From SZAS-7 sp964514655 (lineage in GTDB: Bacteria > Chlamydiota > Chlamydiia > Chlamydiales > FEN-1388), in assembly GCA_964514655.1 (NCBI GenBank), contig CAZEQY010000006.1:1-64000 (forward strand): 64,000 bases of DNA. The letters are read 5' to 3'. The translations under genes and the position numbers were made by a program. Every line of letters begins with the position of its first letter. Within the stretch, counting starts at the first letter, position 1. The notes under the pieces are model-generated. The model was not told the DNA's origin. It did not search any database and was given only the letters and a program-made list of their open reading frames with translations. Below, piece after piece: positions 1 through 7,035 of this stretch.

Positions 1-2
1 AT

Positions 3-716
3 ACCAATTTGTTTGCATCTAAATATCCTAATGCTATGGTACGTACATCAGGTACAAAGGTATTCTTTTTGACGGATACTAATGCTGCAAGTGCAGGAGA
101 CGTTGTACCTCATTTTTTCCGTAATAATGATGCTGTTAATCCCGGCGATTTGGGATCTGGTGTAACAAGTTATATAGTTGGAGATATAGATGGAAGGTTA
201 TTTGGTGATGTTTCAGAAAGAGCATATTTATTTACCAATCTTTCAAACAATTTAAAGCAAGATGGAGTTCCCGTAAGTGCATTTGAAACTTTTTTTGAAT
301 GTTTTAATAATATTGCAAGACTTGGGGTGAATTCATACATTTTTTCGAATCAAAACCATGTAGTTGAGCCAGATCTCTTGATCAATATGGATATTGAATC
401 AACATTCTGGCTCGACGTGGGATCAAAGGGAACCTATCCTAAAAATCCAGTTGATGGAGGTAGTGATCCATTGGTTCTTCCGCTTTCTACTGGCGTAACG
501 CAGCCGGTGTATGCCGATCAAACCACATGGCGCGATCGATCACTGGAGGCCTGCTTAATGATGGCAATTCCTGAGGGTTGTTTTGCAGATGTAAGGGTGA
601 GAGGTAAAACGAAAACAATACCTAAAGCCAAGCCGAGAAAGGAATTGGTAAAGTATTTAGCAAAGAAGGCAAAAGTAAAGCCAAACCCGGAAAGAGACAC
701 TACCCATATACGTTAA
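3..716 (+). CDS. C-terminal part of an S41-family (CPAF-like) serine protease, 5' end outside the window
   Basis: The reading frame is open to the window edge, so the start lies upstream; the TTG at 9 is probably not a start. Near the visible N-terminus is NAASAGDVVPHFF, which resembles the nucleophile-serine segment of S41 peptidases (SAGD type). It is followed by a YIVGDIDGRLFG strand and, about 80 residues later, VVEPDLLIN, resembling the VEP segment near the catalytic glutamate of chlamydial CPAF. The last 50 residues are Lys/Arg/Pro-rich. In CPAF relatives this region is secreted or exported and cleaves proteins. The histidine of the triad would be upstream and cannot be seen. A strong terminator follows. 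Family call fairly good, CPAF orthology uncertain. Confidence 0.6.
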   Translation, partial: TNLFASKYPNAMVRTSGTKVFFLTDTNAASAGDVVPHFFRNNDAVNPGDLGSGVTSYIVGDIDGRLFGDVSERAYLFTNLSNNLKQDGVPVSAFETFFECFNNIARLGVNSYIFSNQNHVVEPDLLINMDIESTFWLDVGSKGTYPKNPVDGGSDPLVLPLSTGVTQPVYADQTTWRDRSLEACLMMAIPEGCFADVRVRGKTKTIPKAKPRKELVKYLAKKAKVKPNPERDTTHIR

Positions 717-746
717 TACGCAGCCAGGAAAGTCATCAAATCAAAA

Positions 747-787
747 TAAAAAAACAGGCCATGCAGAAATGCATGGCCTGTTTTTTT
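747..787 (+). terminator. Strong intrinsic terminator
   Basis: A perfect 12-bp stem (ACAGGCCATGCA, 754-765) with a GAAA tetraloop pairs to 770-781 and is followed by seven T residues. It sits 38 bp after the protease stop codon. The A-run on the left arm would let it work in both directions. Confidence 0.9.
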
Positions 788-815
788 GTTTTGTAAGGCA
801 AACTTTGAGCGGGTG

Positions 816-844
816 TTGACAAAAGGCACACATTGTCATATAAT
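816..844 (+). promoter_or_regulatory. Perfect consensus sigma-70-type promoter for the toxin-antitoxin pair
   Basis: TTGACA (816-821), a 17-bp spacer, then TATAAT (839-844): both hexamers match the consensus exactly. The expected transcription start, about 7 nt after the -10 box, falls on the ATG at 851, so the message would be leaderless or nearly so. Confidence 0.85.
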
Positions 845-850
845 AAGGGT

Positions 851-1165
851 ATGGACAACGAACTGCCTATTTTTACATATTCTCCTGAGAAAAATGCGAA
901 ATTGAAAGCCGAGCGCGACATCAGCTTTGAGGAAATTATTGCAGCAATTTGTGATGGGCAATTGCTCGATATTCTTGAGCATCCGAATAAGAGCAAATAT
1001 GCTCATCAAAAAGTGTATGTAGTGCTTGCAAAGGGATACGTATATTTGGTTCCTGTTGTTCCAGATAAAAACGATGCTCTTTTTATGAAGACCATCATTC
1101 CCAGCCGACAAGCTGTTAAAAAATATGATAAGGATAATAAAAATGAAAAGAAAAATAAAAAGTAA
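851..1165 (+). CDS. BrnT-like toxin of a type II toxin-antitoxin pair
   Basis: A 104-aa protein. FTYSPEKNAKL...DISFEEI near the N-terminus and a late IIPSRQAVKKY segment resemble the pattern of BrnT-family RelE-fold ribonuclease toxins, which start near F-W-x-x-x-K and end near I-S-A-R-x-A. The C-terminal 15 residues are almost all Lys/Asn/Asp. The ATG at 851 is chosen because the upstream in-frame TTG (833) lies inside the promoter spacer. No Shine-Dalgarno sequence stands at a usable distance (AAGGG is 1 nt away), in line with leaderless translation. It overlaps the next gene by 23 bp, typical of toxin-antitoxin pairs. Family assignment is by pattern only. Confidence 0.65.
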   Translation: MDNELPIFTYSPEKNAKLKAERDISFEEIIAAICDGQLLDILEHPNKSKYAHQKVYVVLAKGYVYLVPVVPDKNDALFMKTIIPSRQAVKKYDKDNKNEKKNKK

Positions 1166-1433
1166 ACCAAAGTTTGAAAAGGAAGAACGAGAACTGCTTG
1201 AGTCATTCGAACATGATGAATGGGTTCCTGTAAAAAGCGTTAAAAAGGAAAAGGAACTTGCAAGTAAAAGTGCTCAAAAGACACTTAGTAAGGATGTCCG
1301 TATTAACATTCGCCTTTCAAGCACCGATGTATCAAATATAAAGCAAATAGCTGCGTATGAAGGTTTGCCTTATCAAACCCTTATTTCAAGTATCCTTCAC
1401 AAATACGCTGCAGGTCATTTACGGGTGGCTTAA
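1143..1433 (+). CDS. CopG/BrnA-like antitoxin
   Basis: A 96-aa basic protein. The C-terminal half (VRINIRLSSTDVSNIKQIA then GLPYQTLISSILHKYAAG) has the beta strand plus two helices of a ribbon-helix-helix DNA-binding domain, as in COG5304/BrnA-type antitoxins. The N-terminal half is charged and probably disordered, the part that usually wraps the toxin. ATG 1143 is preferred over 1125 because AAGGA lies about 8 nt upstream. It overlaps the toxin gene, so the two are translationally coupled, and it probably represses the promoter at 816-844. Confidence 0.65.
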   Translation: MKRKIKSKPKFEKEERELLESFEHDEWVPVKSVKKEKELASKSAQKTLSKDVRINIRLSSTDVSNIKQIAAYEGLPYQTLISSILHKYAAGHLRVA

Positions 1434-1466
1434 GCGCCCCTGGGCAAGTATACGACCTCATTTGAT

Positions 1467-2363
1467 ATGATGACAATGCTCGAAATCGAAACCGCCCTTA
1501 AGGTTGCTTTAGCATTGGCTGTTTTCAGCTCTGGAGATGGCCTGCGGTTTCATGAAGCAACACTTACACAAGATGACATCACTGACACACAAGAATCCAT
1601 CCAAAAGCGTGTGCTCAGGTATTTCTGCAACCGCAAATTCTTCGGCAAAGACGAACTAGAAAAGATGTTTACGTACGAGAATTCGGGCTTCTCACTAGAC
1701 GCTTCAGTAAAAATCCCAAGCTTTGACACGGAAACCTTAGAGCGCTTAATACGATACTGCGCAAGACCTCCCTTTAACAGTGAAAACATTCGAGTGCATA
1801 GCTCATTAATAAACTATCGCTTCCCAAAACCATCTCACGATGGGAGATTGTTTATGACTCTCGATCCACTAGATTTTTTGGAGAGGATTTCTCACTTCAT
1901 TCCGTATCCACGCCGCCATCGTAGGCACTATCATGGAGTGCTCGCACCTTCATCACCATTACGAAAGCAAGTAGCGGCTAATGCCCAAAAGCGCCTCGAT
2001 GTTTCCGTCAAAACCAGGCAAGAAAGAGACGAGAAGGTAACAAAAGCTTCTCGGGGGTGGGCTCAGCTCATAGCGCGCATCTACGAGGTAGATTCACTAA
2101 CATGCGCAGGTTGCGGCAAGAAGATAAAGATCATGATCTTTGCAACACATCCTGAGCATATAAGACGCATTCTGAGGGACATAGGCTGGCCAATAACAAT
2201 CCCTGAATTTGACCCGCCCCCAGCAGAGCACTGTGACGAGATTTGTCAATTGGCTCTCAACGCTGCTGATGGTTTTTCAGAACCTGAAGTGCAGGCGCAT
2301 TTTGAGATAGGTCAAGATCCTCCAACAATCGCCGATATTGATCCACCACACTGGGAAGATTAA
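1467..2363 (+). pseudogene. IS91-family transposase, C-terminal remnant
   Basis: The 298 residues match the C-terminal part of IS91/IS801-type (Y2, HUH) transposases. Recognisable segments are YCARPPF, then RHYHGVLAPSSPLR around the middle, then a zinc-ribbon-like LTCAGCGKKIKIM segment and the RRILRDIGWP tail. The N-terminal zinc fingers, HUH motif and the start of the Y2 domain are absent, and only about 30 bp separate it from the antitoxin stop. It is therefore a truncated, presumably inactive copy. The ATGs at 1467 and 1470 are simply the first in frame. It marks past rolling-circle transposition next to the toxin-antitoxin pair. Confidence 0.8.
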
Positions 2364-2503
2364 TTTAAAAACTACTTAGGATACGATGTGGAGGTGTTTC
2401 TTTGTTGTCAAAAGCAGGTCATTTTCAAGAAATATCCGTACAAAATTGCCAAAATACACTAAATCGATTCGTTATCTACTTTAAAGTTACCCAATGCATG
2501 CGG

Positions 2504-2558
2504 GAAAAACAAGCACCCCAACCTACTTTCCCCGGGGAGAAAGTAGGTTGGGGTGCTT
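2504..2558 (-). terminator. Long palindromic terminator of the DUF2608 gene
   Basis: A 20-bp perfect stem (2511-2530 with 2539-2558) is topped by an additional CCCC/GGGG pairing. On the minus strand the stem is followed by TTGTTTTT, giving an intrinsic terminator for the gene ending at 2576. It starts 2 bp from a short sequence (2561-2574) that recurs at 4025-4038 and 8625-8638. Confidence 0.8.
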
Positions 2559-2575
2559 GATCTTCCTATTCCTTA

Positions 2576-3643
2576 CTAGTGGGGAATGCCGCCTAGAATC
2601 TTATTGTGGGCCTCTTCATTAGAAATCCTTTGGGGAAAGTGCTCTACCTGGACGCGAGCAATGAGTGGTTCATACTTTCGTTTAGCCATGGCACCAGTAT
2701 AGTGAATGCCGATGTACTCTTTACCGGCGCTTAGGGCAGCAATTGCCACTTTGTTTACGTTTGAAAGAGAGTCATCAAGAAGCACTACTGTGTCATAGTC
2801 AGCAAGATTAAGCTGGTTTGCCGCCACACCTTTTGATGTGTAGGAGTTTACAAATGCGACGCCGTTTAACACACACATTGGAAGGCGCACACCTTCTAAA
2901 GAGACTGAGGGAAGTTTATGAGCTGAGTGAGGGTGTTTTTGAGGCACACGAAACTTGATGGCATCTAGCTGATTAAGGGTGTATGCTGCATCTTCTGGGG
3001 GTCGCGCCGTCATGCCGTACTGTATAATGTTACCCTGATCGTGAAGACTTGTTACAACTTCTTGGAGGTTATCATCGCAAAGCTCTATCGGAGTTTCTGG
3101 CTGTATAAAGCGCCATATAACGTTTAATATGTCTTCACTTGCTGCGGCTGTGAATCCTACTTTTTCGATATCTGCATAAATTTCCTTTGCCCATTCTACA
3201 GAGCCAAAGTGCGTTTCGGAGCGAAAGACAACATAGTCAATATCCCAAAGAACGAGTGTACGACCTTTCGCTTTTGCTACAATTTCATCCCGTGCAGCAA
3301 GCAGACTATCTGTCTTGAAGGGTTTAAAATTTGGATCTAGGGGTTTTAAAGGCTTCTCAACAAACTCGGATAATTCTAAATTATTTTTATCGTTAGCACT
3401 TTGACCAAGTGCACAAATAAGATTTGTTAAGCTTACTGATTTAGGATTACGACGTCCAGCCATGACATCTTTAATTTGCTGCTCTACCTCCATAATCAAA
3501 TCTGCATGCTCTGGGTGCATCTTTGCATCCTGTTGCAACCCTTGATAGAAAATCTCAAAATAAGCCTGTATATGTGAGGGTAAATTTTGAGGCTGCTGAA
3601 CGTGATACACTTCTGCTGCGGAAGCAGGGGGTAAATATTGCAT
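2576..3643 (-). CDS. DUF2608 HAD-like protein
   Basis: A 355-aa protein. A central HAD-like fold shows LVLWDIDYVV (Asp134 and Asp136, motif I), a MTARPPE segment (motif II Thr), and VVLLDDSLSN (motif IV). The first 110 residues are a separate helical region with no family I recognise. DUF2608 proteins are common in Chlamydiae and Legionella and their substrates are unknown. ATG 3643 is chosen over GTG 3655 because AGGAG sits 11 nt upstream of it and would overlap the GTG. A clear signal peptide is not evident. It is paralogous in fold, not in detail, to the gene at 6108-6905. Confidence 0.75.
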   Translation of the reverse strand: MQYLPPASAAEVYHVQQPQNLPSHIQAYFEIFYQGLQQDAKMHPEHADLIMEVEQQIKDVMAGRRNPKSVSLTNLICALGQSANDKNNLELSEFVEKPLKPLDPNFKPFKTDSLLAARDEIVAKAKGRTLVLWDIDYVVFRSETHFGSVEWAKEIYADIEKVGFTAAASEDILNVIWRFIQPETPIELCDDNLQEVVTSLHDQGNIIQYGMTARPPEDAAYTLNQLDAIKFRVPQKHPHSAHKLPSVSLEGVRLPMCVLNGVAFVNSYTSKGVAANQLNLADYDTVVLLDDSLSNVNKVAIAALSAGKEYIGIHYTGAMAKRKYEPLIARVQVEHFPQRISNEEAHNKILGGIPH

Positions 3644-3655
3644 ATAAAATAACAC

Positions 3656-4275
3656 TCCTAAATAATAGTGCAGATTTTAACATAGTAAGTATATTTTTTC
3701 AAGTAATATTTATAAATTAACTTACAAACTTTTCAATTTTTTTAGATTATGGCTGAAATCTTGAAAATGTGTCAAAATTATATCTTACAGACTTACTTTT
3801 TAGTTCTAATGAACCAGTATGATTTACCTGAGGCTGAAGGCCTCTGATATAATAACCTAGGGCAACGCCCTAGGCGTATTAAGCACTAGGAATTGCAGGC
3901 TGAAAGCCTGCGTTATAATGATCGCTGACGGCGCGAAATATCCTAGTTTAACGTATAATTTACTTTCAATCGCACTTACAGCGCTTACTGAAAGGGGCCA
4001 GCCCCTGCGATGTGCGATTTTTGTTCTTTCTATTCCTTAATGCTGACAATTTAGTCAAGAAACTACATTGAGTATAGGTTCTGGATAAAATGAAAGCGCA
4101 ACCAAGGCTATGGTGAGGATGGTGCATTCAAGTAGGGCGGGGTAGAGAACCCCAATTGCATGCGATCACACCCTTTGGGGCCGCGACTTTAACATAAAAG
4201 AGAGGTTGTAGGGCCGAAGGCGTTACTTGGGAATAGCTGCCAAACTTGGGAAGGAGCAACCCATACCTTTGTAAA
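3656..4275. other. Gene-free interval holding a hairpin cluster
   Basis: No convincing coding sequence on either strand. 3656-3829 is A+T rich and presumably holds the promoter of the minus-strand gene. 3830-4022 contains four hairpins (separate entry). 4046-4275 is richer in G+C with no intact frame and no recognised element; it may be decayed mobile DNA. Confidence 0.6.
3830..4022. repeat. Cluster of REP-like hairpins ending in a terminator-like hairpin
   Basis: Three small palindromes follow each other: GAGGC-loop-GCCTC (3830-3844), CCTAGGGC-AAC-GCCCTAGG (3856-3874) and GCAGGCT-GAA-AGCCTGC (3895-3911). A larger structure (AATCGCAC at 3968-3975 pairing with 4012-4019, with an inner GGGGC/GCCCC stem) ends in a T-run. 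Such serial short GC stems with GAA/CAA loops resemble REP-type intergenic repeats; no RAYT transposase is visible in the window. Confidence 0.6.
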
Positions 4276-5139
4276 TTACTCTACTAAAACCTGATCACAC
4301 AGCGCATGAAAATAATCAGGCGACCAGATATCAAGGCGCTCAGGCGTTGGAATAAAGGCGCGCATGTCGGCCTTGGCGCTTGCCCAGTCGATAGTGTCGA
4401 TTCGTTCATGCAGAAGTGCAAGAACACGAGGACGATCAAGCGTTTCATCTGCCCCAAGATTATTCGTCTGACGCATGCAAGAAGCAAGATACGTGAGGCT
4501 TAAGGGTATTTTATTGGTAACATACCAAATAATGTCGTACCAGTCACGGCCTTTAATTCTGCCCTTCCAAGCGCGATAGAGAGCCGCGTGCATCTTACCT
4601 GCAAAGAGGTCGCTTTGGTGCAGCGTGAGCACATAAAATGACACAGGGTTTAGCACAAGTCTGTTTTGCAGGCGATAATGTGGGGGTGGGTCGGTGTCTA
4701 TCTCAAGTTTTATCTGCACTTTTTCGTTGTGGTTTGTGGCTTTGCTTTTTTTCTCATCACCAATTGCAAGATACAGCTGTATGGTGTTCATCTTGAGGAA
4801 GGCGGACTGCACACTTGTTTCGATATTCTTTTTCTTTTGCGTGACCTCCATTTCAAAGCCAAACGATGCAAGCTCCTTTTTCATTCCCTCTAAATAGGGC
4901 TCGAAATCAAACTCAGGATCGGGTTTCAGCAAGGTAAAGTCTAAATCTTCGCTAAAGCGATCTAGCCCATAGAGTATTCTCAGGGCAGTTCCGCCGTAGA
5001 AGGCAGCCTTCTCAAATAAGCCATGCCTCTCAAGGCCCAAGAGGGCTGTCTGCTGCAGGATCTCGCGGATTTTCGTCTGTTCTTGAATTTTTGAGTTCTG
5101 GTAGTGTTCGAGCATTTTTGCAATATTTGCCTTAGTCAT
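4276..5139 (-). CDS. abiEii: AbiEii/AbiGii-type nucleotidyltransferase toxin
   Basis: A 287-aa protein of the AbiEii family (DNA polymerase beta-like nucleotidyltransferase fold). The core is FYGGTALRILYGLDRFSEDLDF at residues 47-68: the GG-T-L-R helix and the D-x-D metal-binding pair. KLEID and a K-x-x-A...KGRDWYDIIWY segment follow. AbiEii toxins transfer nucleotides to RNA and stop growth, for example during phage infection. ATG 5139 overlaps the antitoxin stop in an ATGA junction, with AGGACG upstream, so an apparent in-frame start further upstream (5190) is rejected. Type IV toxin-antitoxin partner is the gene immediately upstream. Confidence 0.88.
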   Translation of the reverse strand: MTKANIAKMLEHYQNSKIQEQTKIREILQQTALLGLERHGLFEKAAFYGGTALRILYGLDRFSEDLDFTLLKPDPEFDFEPYLEGMKKELASFGFEMEVTQKKKNIETSVQSAFLKMNTIQLYLAIGDEKKSKATNHNEKVQIKLEIDTDPPPHYRLQNRLVLNPVSFYVLTLHQSDLFAGKMHAALYRAWKGRIKGRDWYDIIWYVTNKIPLSLTYLASCMRQTNNLGADETLDRPRVLALLHERIDTIDWASAKADMRAFIPTPERLDIWSPDYFHALCDQVLVE

Positions 5140-5756
5140 AAGCGTCCTATTACGTGAAGAAAGTTGTGTACAGTTTGAGAGCGGTAGCACTCTGATATCT
5201 CTGCAAGATGCGACTTATCTAAGTTTTTGAGAACCTGTTCGTCGATTCGGCGAGCTTCAATGAGATCTTCAAGTAAGTCCTTGCCCGAAAGACCTTTACT
5301 TTTCATGTGCACAAGATCGGCAAGCGCTTTTTCTGGAGTCGCAATCAAAAAATTGCCTGCATTATTCTTTTTTTGATCTATTCCCACGGCATAGCGTGCA
5401 TGACTCAAGTAGCTATATTCAAAAGTGCCAAGCGGTGTCGTGTAGTTCTTAGGTTTTATAGCACAGGCAGAGGTTACTACATACACACCCTCAGGTATCA
5501 TTCCATAGTAAGAAAGTGCCCACTCGTAGCTTAGGTAGGAGGGCCCATAAAGCAGGTTGGCGACCTGCGCATAGGGCACCGGGCCCTGTTCGATCTTTTC
5601 AGCAATAATAAAAAACCCGTTCTTTAAGCGGATAAGCTCACCGGCTTTACAGAGCCGTGAAATAAAGTTGTGAGGGTTCGTGTACTCTCCAAGCAATGGC
5701 AGCAGGTTTTGAGTCTCAATATAGGCCGTTTCGGCAAAGCGCAAAATATTATGCAT
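5136..5756 (-). CDS. abiEi: AbiEi-like antitoxin / transcriptional repressor
   Basis: A 206-aa protein, first gene of the abiE operon. An N-terminal winged-helix region (FISRLCKAGELIRLKNGFF) is followed by the YLSYEWALSYYGMIPE segment and VATPEKALADLVH-like segment (here IATPEKALADLVH) typical of AbiEi_4-type proteins. AbiEi antitoxins do not bind the toxin but counteract it and repress their own promoter by binding inverted repeats. Translation starts at ATG 5756 with AGGAGGG about 11 nt upstream. Two matching palindromic boxes lie upstream (5796-5810 and 5837-5873). Confidence 0.85.
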   Translation of the reverse strand: MHNILRFAETAYIETQNLLPLLGEYTNPHNFISRLCKAGELIRLKNGFFIIAEKIEQGPVPYAQVANLLYGPSYLSYEWALSYYGMIPEGVYVVTSACAIKPKNYTTPLGTFEYSYLSHARYAVGIDQKKNNAGNFLIATPEKALADLVHMKSKGLSGKDLLEDLIEARRIDEQVLKNLDKSHLAEISECYRSQTVHNFLHVIGRL

Positions 5757-5795
5757 AATACTGTTTTCCCTCCTAGTTCTAATGCTACCAGAATC

Positions 5796-5873
5796 TCCAA
5801 TTTATTTGGATAAAATAGATAAATTTTAGCAAATATCAGCCAGTTTCTCCAATTTTTTTGGAGAAACTGGCTG
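5796..5873 (-). promoter_or_regulatory. Twin palindromic operator candidate for AbiEi
   Basis: Two nearly identical palindromes, TCCAATTTATTTGGA (5796-5810) and TCCAATTTTTTTGGA (5848-5862), are spaced 52 bp centre to centre, about five helical turns. The distal one is extended into a long palindrome (5837-5873) with 16-bp arms. They lie 40 and 92 bp upstream of the abiEi start. The long palindrome lacks a trailing T-run, arguing against a plain terminator. Operator role is inferred from known AbiEi autoregulation. Confidence 0.6.
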
Positions 5874-5948
5874 AGTTTGCGTGCAGATGACAATGTTTTT
5901 TTGTAAGGGGGAAAGGCTGCGTTTTGTTGACTTTATGCAAATCTTCTT

Positions 5949-6104
5949 TTAAAGTAAGTATAGTGATAAGAGAGCGATCAGGGCCCCCGGGTTGCCAGTA
6001 GATATTTTTTGGATGATATAGGTGCCAGGCTGAGTGACGCGATATTCTTCTGCAGAGAGTGACAATGCTAGTAGCACACAAATTAGAATATGCAAAACTG
6101 ACAT
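5949..6104 (-). CDS. Small secreted protein, unknown
   Basis: A 51-codon frame. It begins with MSVLHILICVLLALSLSA, a good signal peptide ending before EEYRVTQPGTYIIQ, and ends in a hydrophobic stretch (ALIALLSLYLL). The ATG is 3 nt after the stop of the DUF2608 gene at 6108, suggesting translational coupling. A longer overlapping frame at 5836-6081 lacks any such signal and runs into the AbiE operator, so it is rejected. It may be a truncated relic of a longer exported protein: the mature part is only about 33 residues and ends abruptly. Confidence 0.5.
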   Translation of the reverse strand: MSVLHILICVLLALSLSAEEYRVTQPGTYIIQKISTGNPGALIALLSLYLL

Positions 6105-6107
6105 TTT

Positions 6108-6905
6108 TTACTCACATTTAGAAGCCACCTGATGGGCAGTGTCGACTATTTCTTGCCATTTTGTACAGAACTCGCCTCGTTCAATTGTTTTATACAGGGT
6201 GTGTTCAGTTTGAAAATGTAACCCTTTACATTCGATTGCAGGATTAAACTCCGCAAGGCTTGTTTTAACGGCATGAATATGCTCAACTCGGTCATCAACA
6301 AAGATAACGACATCTGGTTTCCAGCTTAGCTGCTGTAGAAAACCAACCAATACAGCCCCTTTGTTGACATAATTGGCAAAAAGAATTCCCTCTTTAAAAA
6401 GAATGTAGCTTTGATAAGGCCGGATGGGGAAATTGGTAAAAAGGGTGTTGGAAACCTCTGGAAAACAGCGAGTAAAATCAATACCAAGCTGCCTTAAATC
6501 GGCAATCCTTGCATCTTCAAGAGATCCCCCATCAATATTACCCGCTGGAGCGGCTGTTAAGGCGATGGTTTTCACTCCATTATTCTGTAAACGTTCAATG
6601 ACTGCTGGCGTGTGAGGTTCAATCAGGTCAGAAGTAGAGAGAAGAATAGGTAGATTGAATACTATAAATTTGACATCTTCATCCAAGTGCTTGAGTACAT
6701 TTGAGAATGCTTCTGAATGAGTTAGCTTATAATTACCATACTGAAAAGCGGGCTCTTTGAGAATAGTCAAAGTATCATCGACATCAAACACCACAAGAAT
6801 TTCTTTATCTTTTTCAATGCGCTGTTCCACCTCTTGAATAGAACGAATTGGCTCAATTGAAGCAAAACAACAAGCTGGTAGTAAAAGAAGAATAATCCAT
6901 TTCAT
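6108..6905 (-). CDS. Secreted DUF2608 HAD-like protein
   Basis: A 265-aa protein with an N-terminal signal peptide (MKWIILLLLPACCFA). HAD motifs are well kept: VVFDVDDTL at residues 38-46 (motif I), ALTAAPAG (motif II), an NKG lysine and IFVDDRVEH (motif IV), so phosphatase-type chemistry is possible. DUF2608 proteins occur in Chlamydiae, Legionella and relatives, and exported members are presumed host- or periplasm-acting. ATG 6905 is preferred over GTG 6914 because AGAGG lies 8 nt upstream of it. It is followed at 3 nt by a small secreted ORF. It lacks the long N-terminal helical domain of the relative at 2576-3643. Confidence 0.75.
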   Translation of the reverse strand: MKWIILLLLPACCFASIEPIRSIQEVEQRIEKDKEILVVFDVDDTLTILKEPAFQYGNYKLTHSEAFSNVLKHLDEDVKFIVFNLPILLSTSDLIEPHTPAVIERLQNNGVKTIALTAAPAGNIDGGSLEDARIADLRQLGIDFTRCFPEVSNTLFTNFPIRPYQSYILFKEGILFANYVNKGAVLVGFLQQLSWKPDVVIFVDDRVEHIHAVKTSLAEFNPAIECKGLHFQTEHTLYKTIERGEFCTKWQEIVDTAHQVASKCE

Positions 6906-7035
6906 AAAACACACCTCTTTTTTTTTGCTAATAATTTATAGATAAAATGTAAATAAAGCAAGAGTCGCGAATTTCATGGAATTAGGCCACGGGGTAAAAG
7001 TCTTTATAAAAAAAAGCCTTGAAAACTACTCTTAG

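Noticed and set aside
5837..5873. The long palindrome as a bidirectional terminator.
   Set aside because: No T-run follows on either strand and its core repeats in the second box near the abiEi promoter.
5836..6081. Minus-strand frame of 81 codons.
   Set aside because: It overlaps the AbiE palindrome and the better-supported signal-peptide ORF at 5949-6104, and its residues look random.
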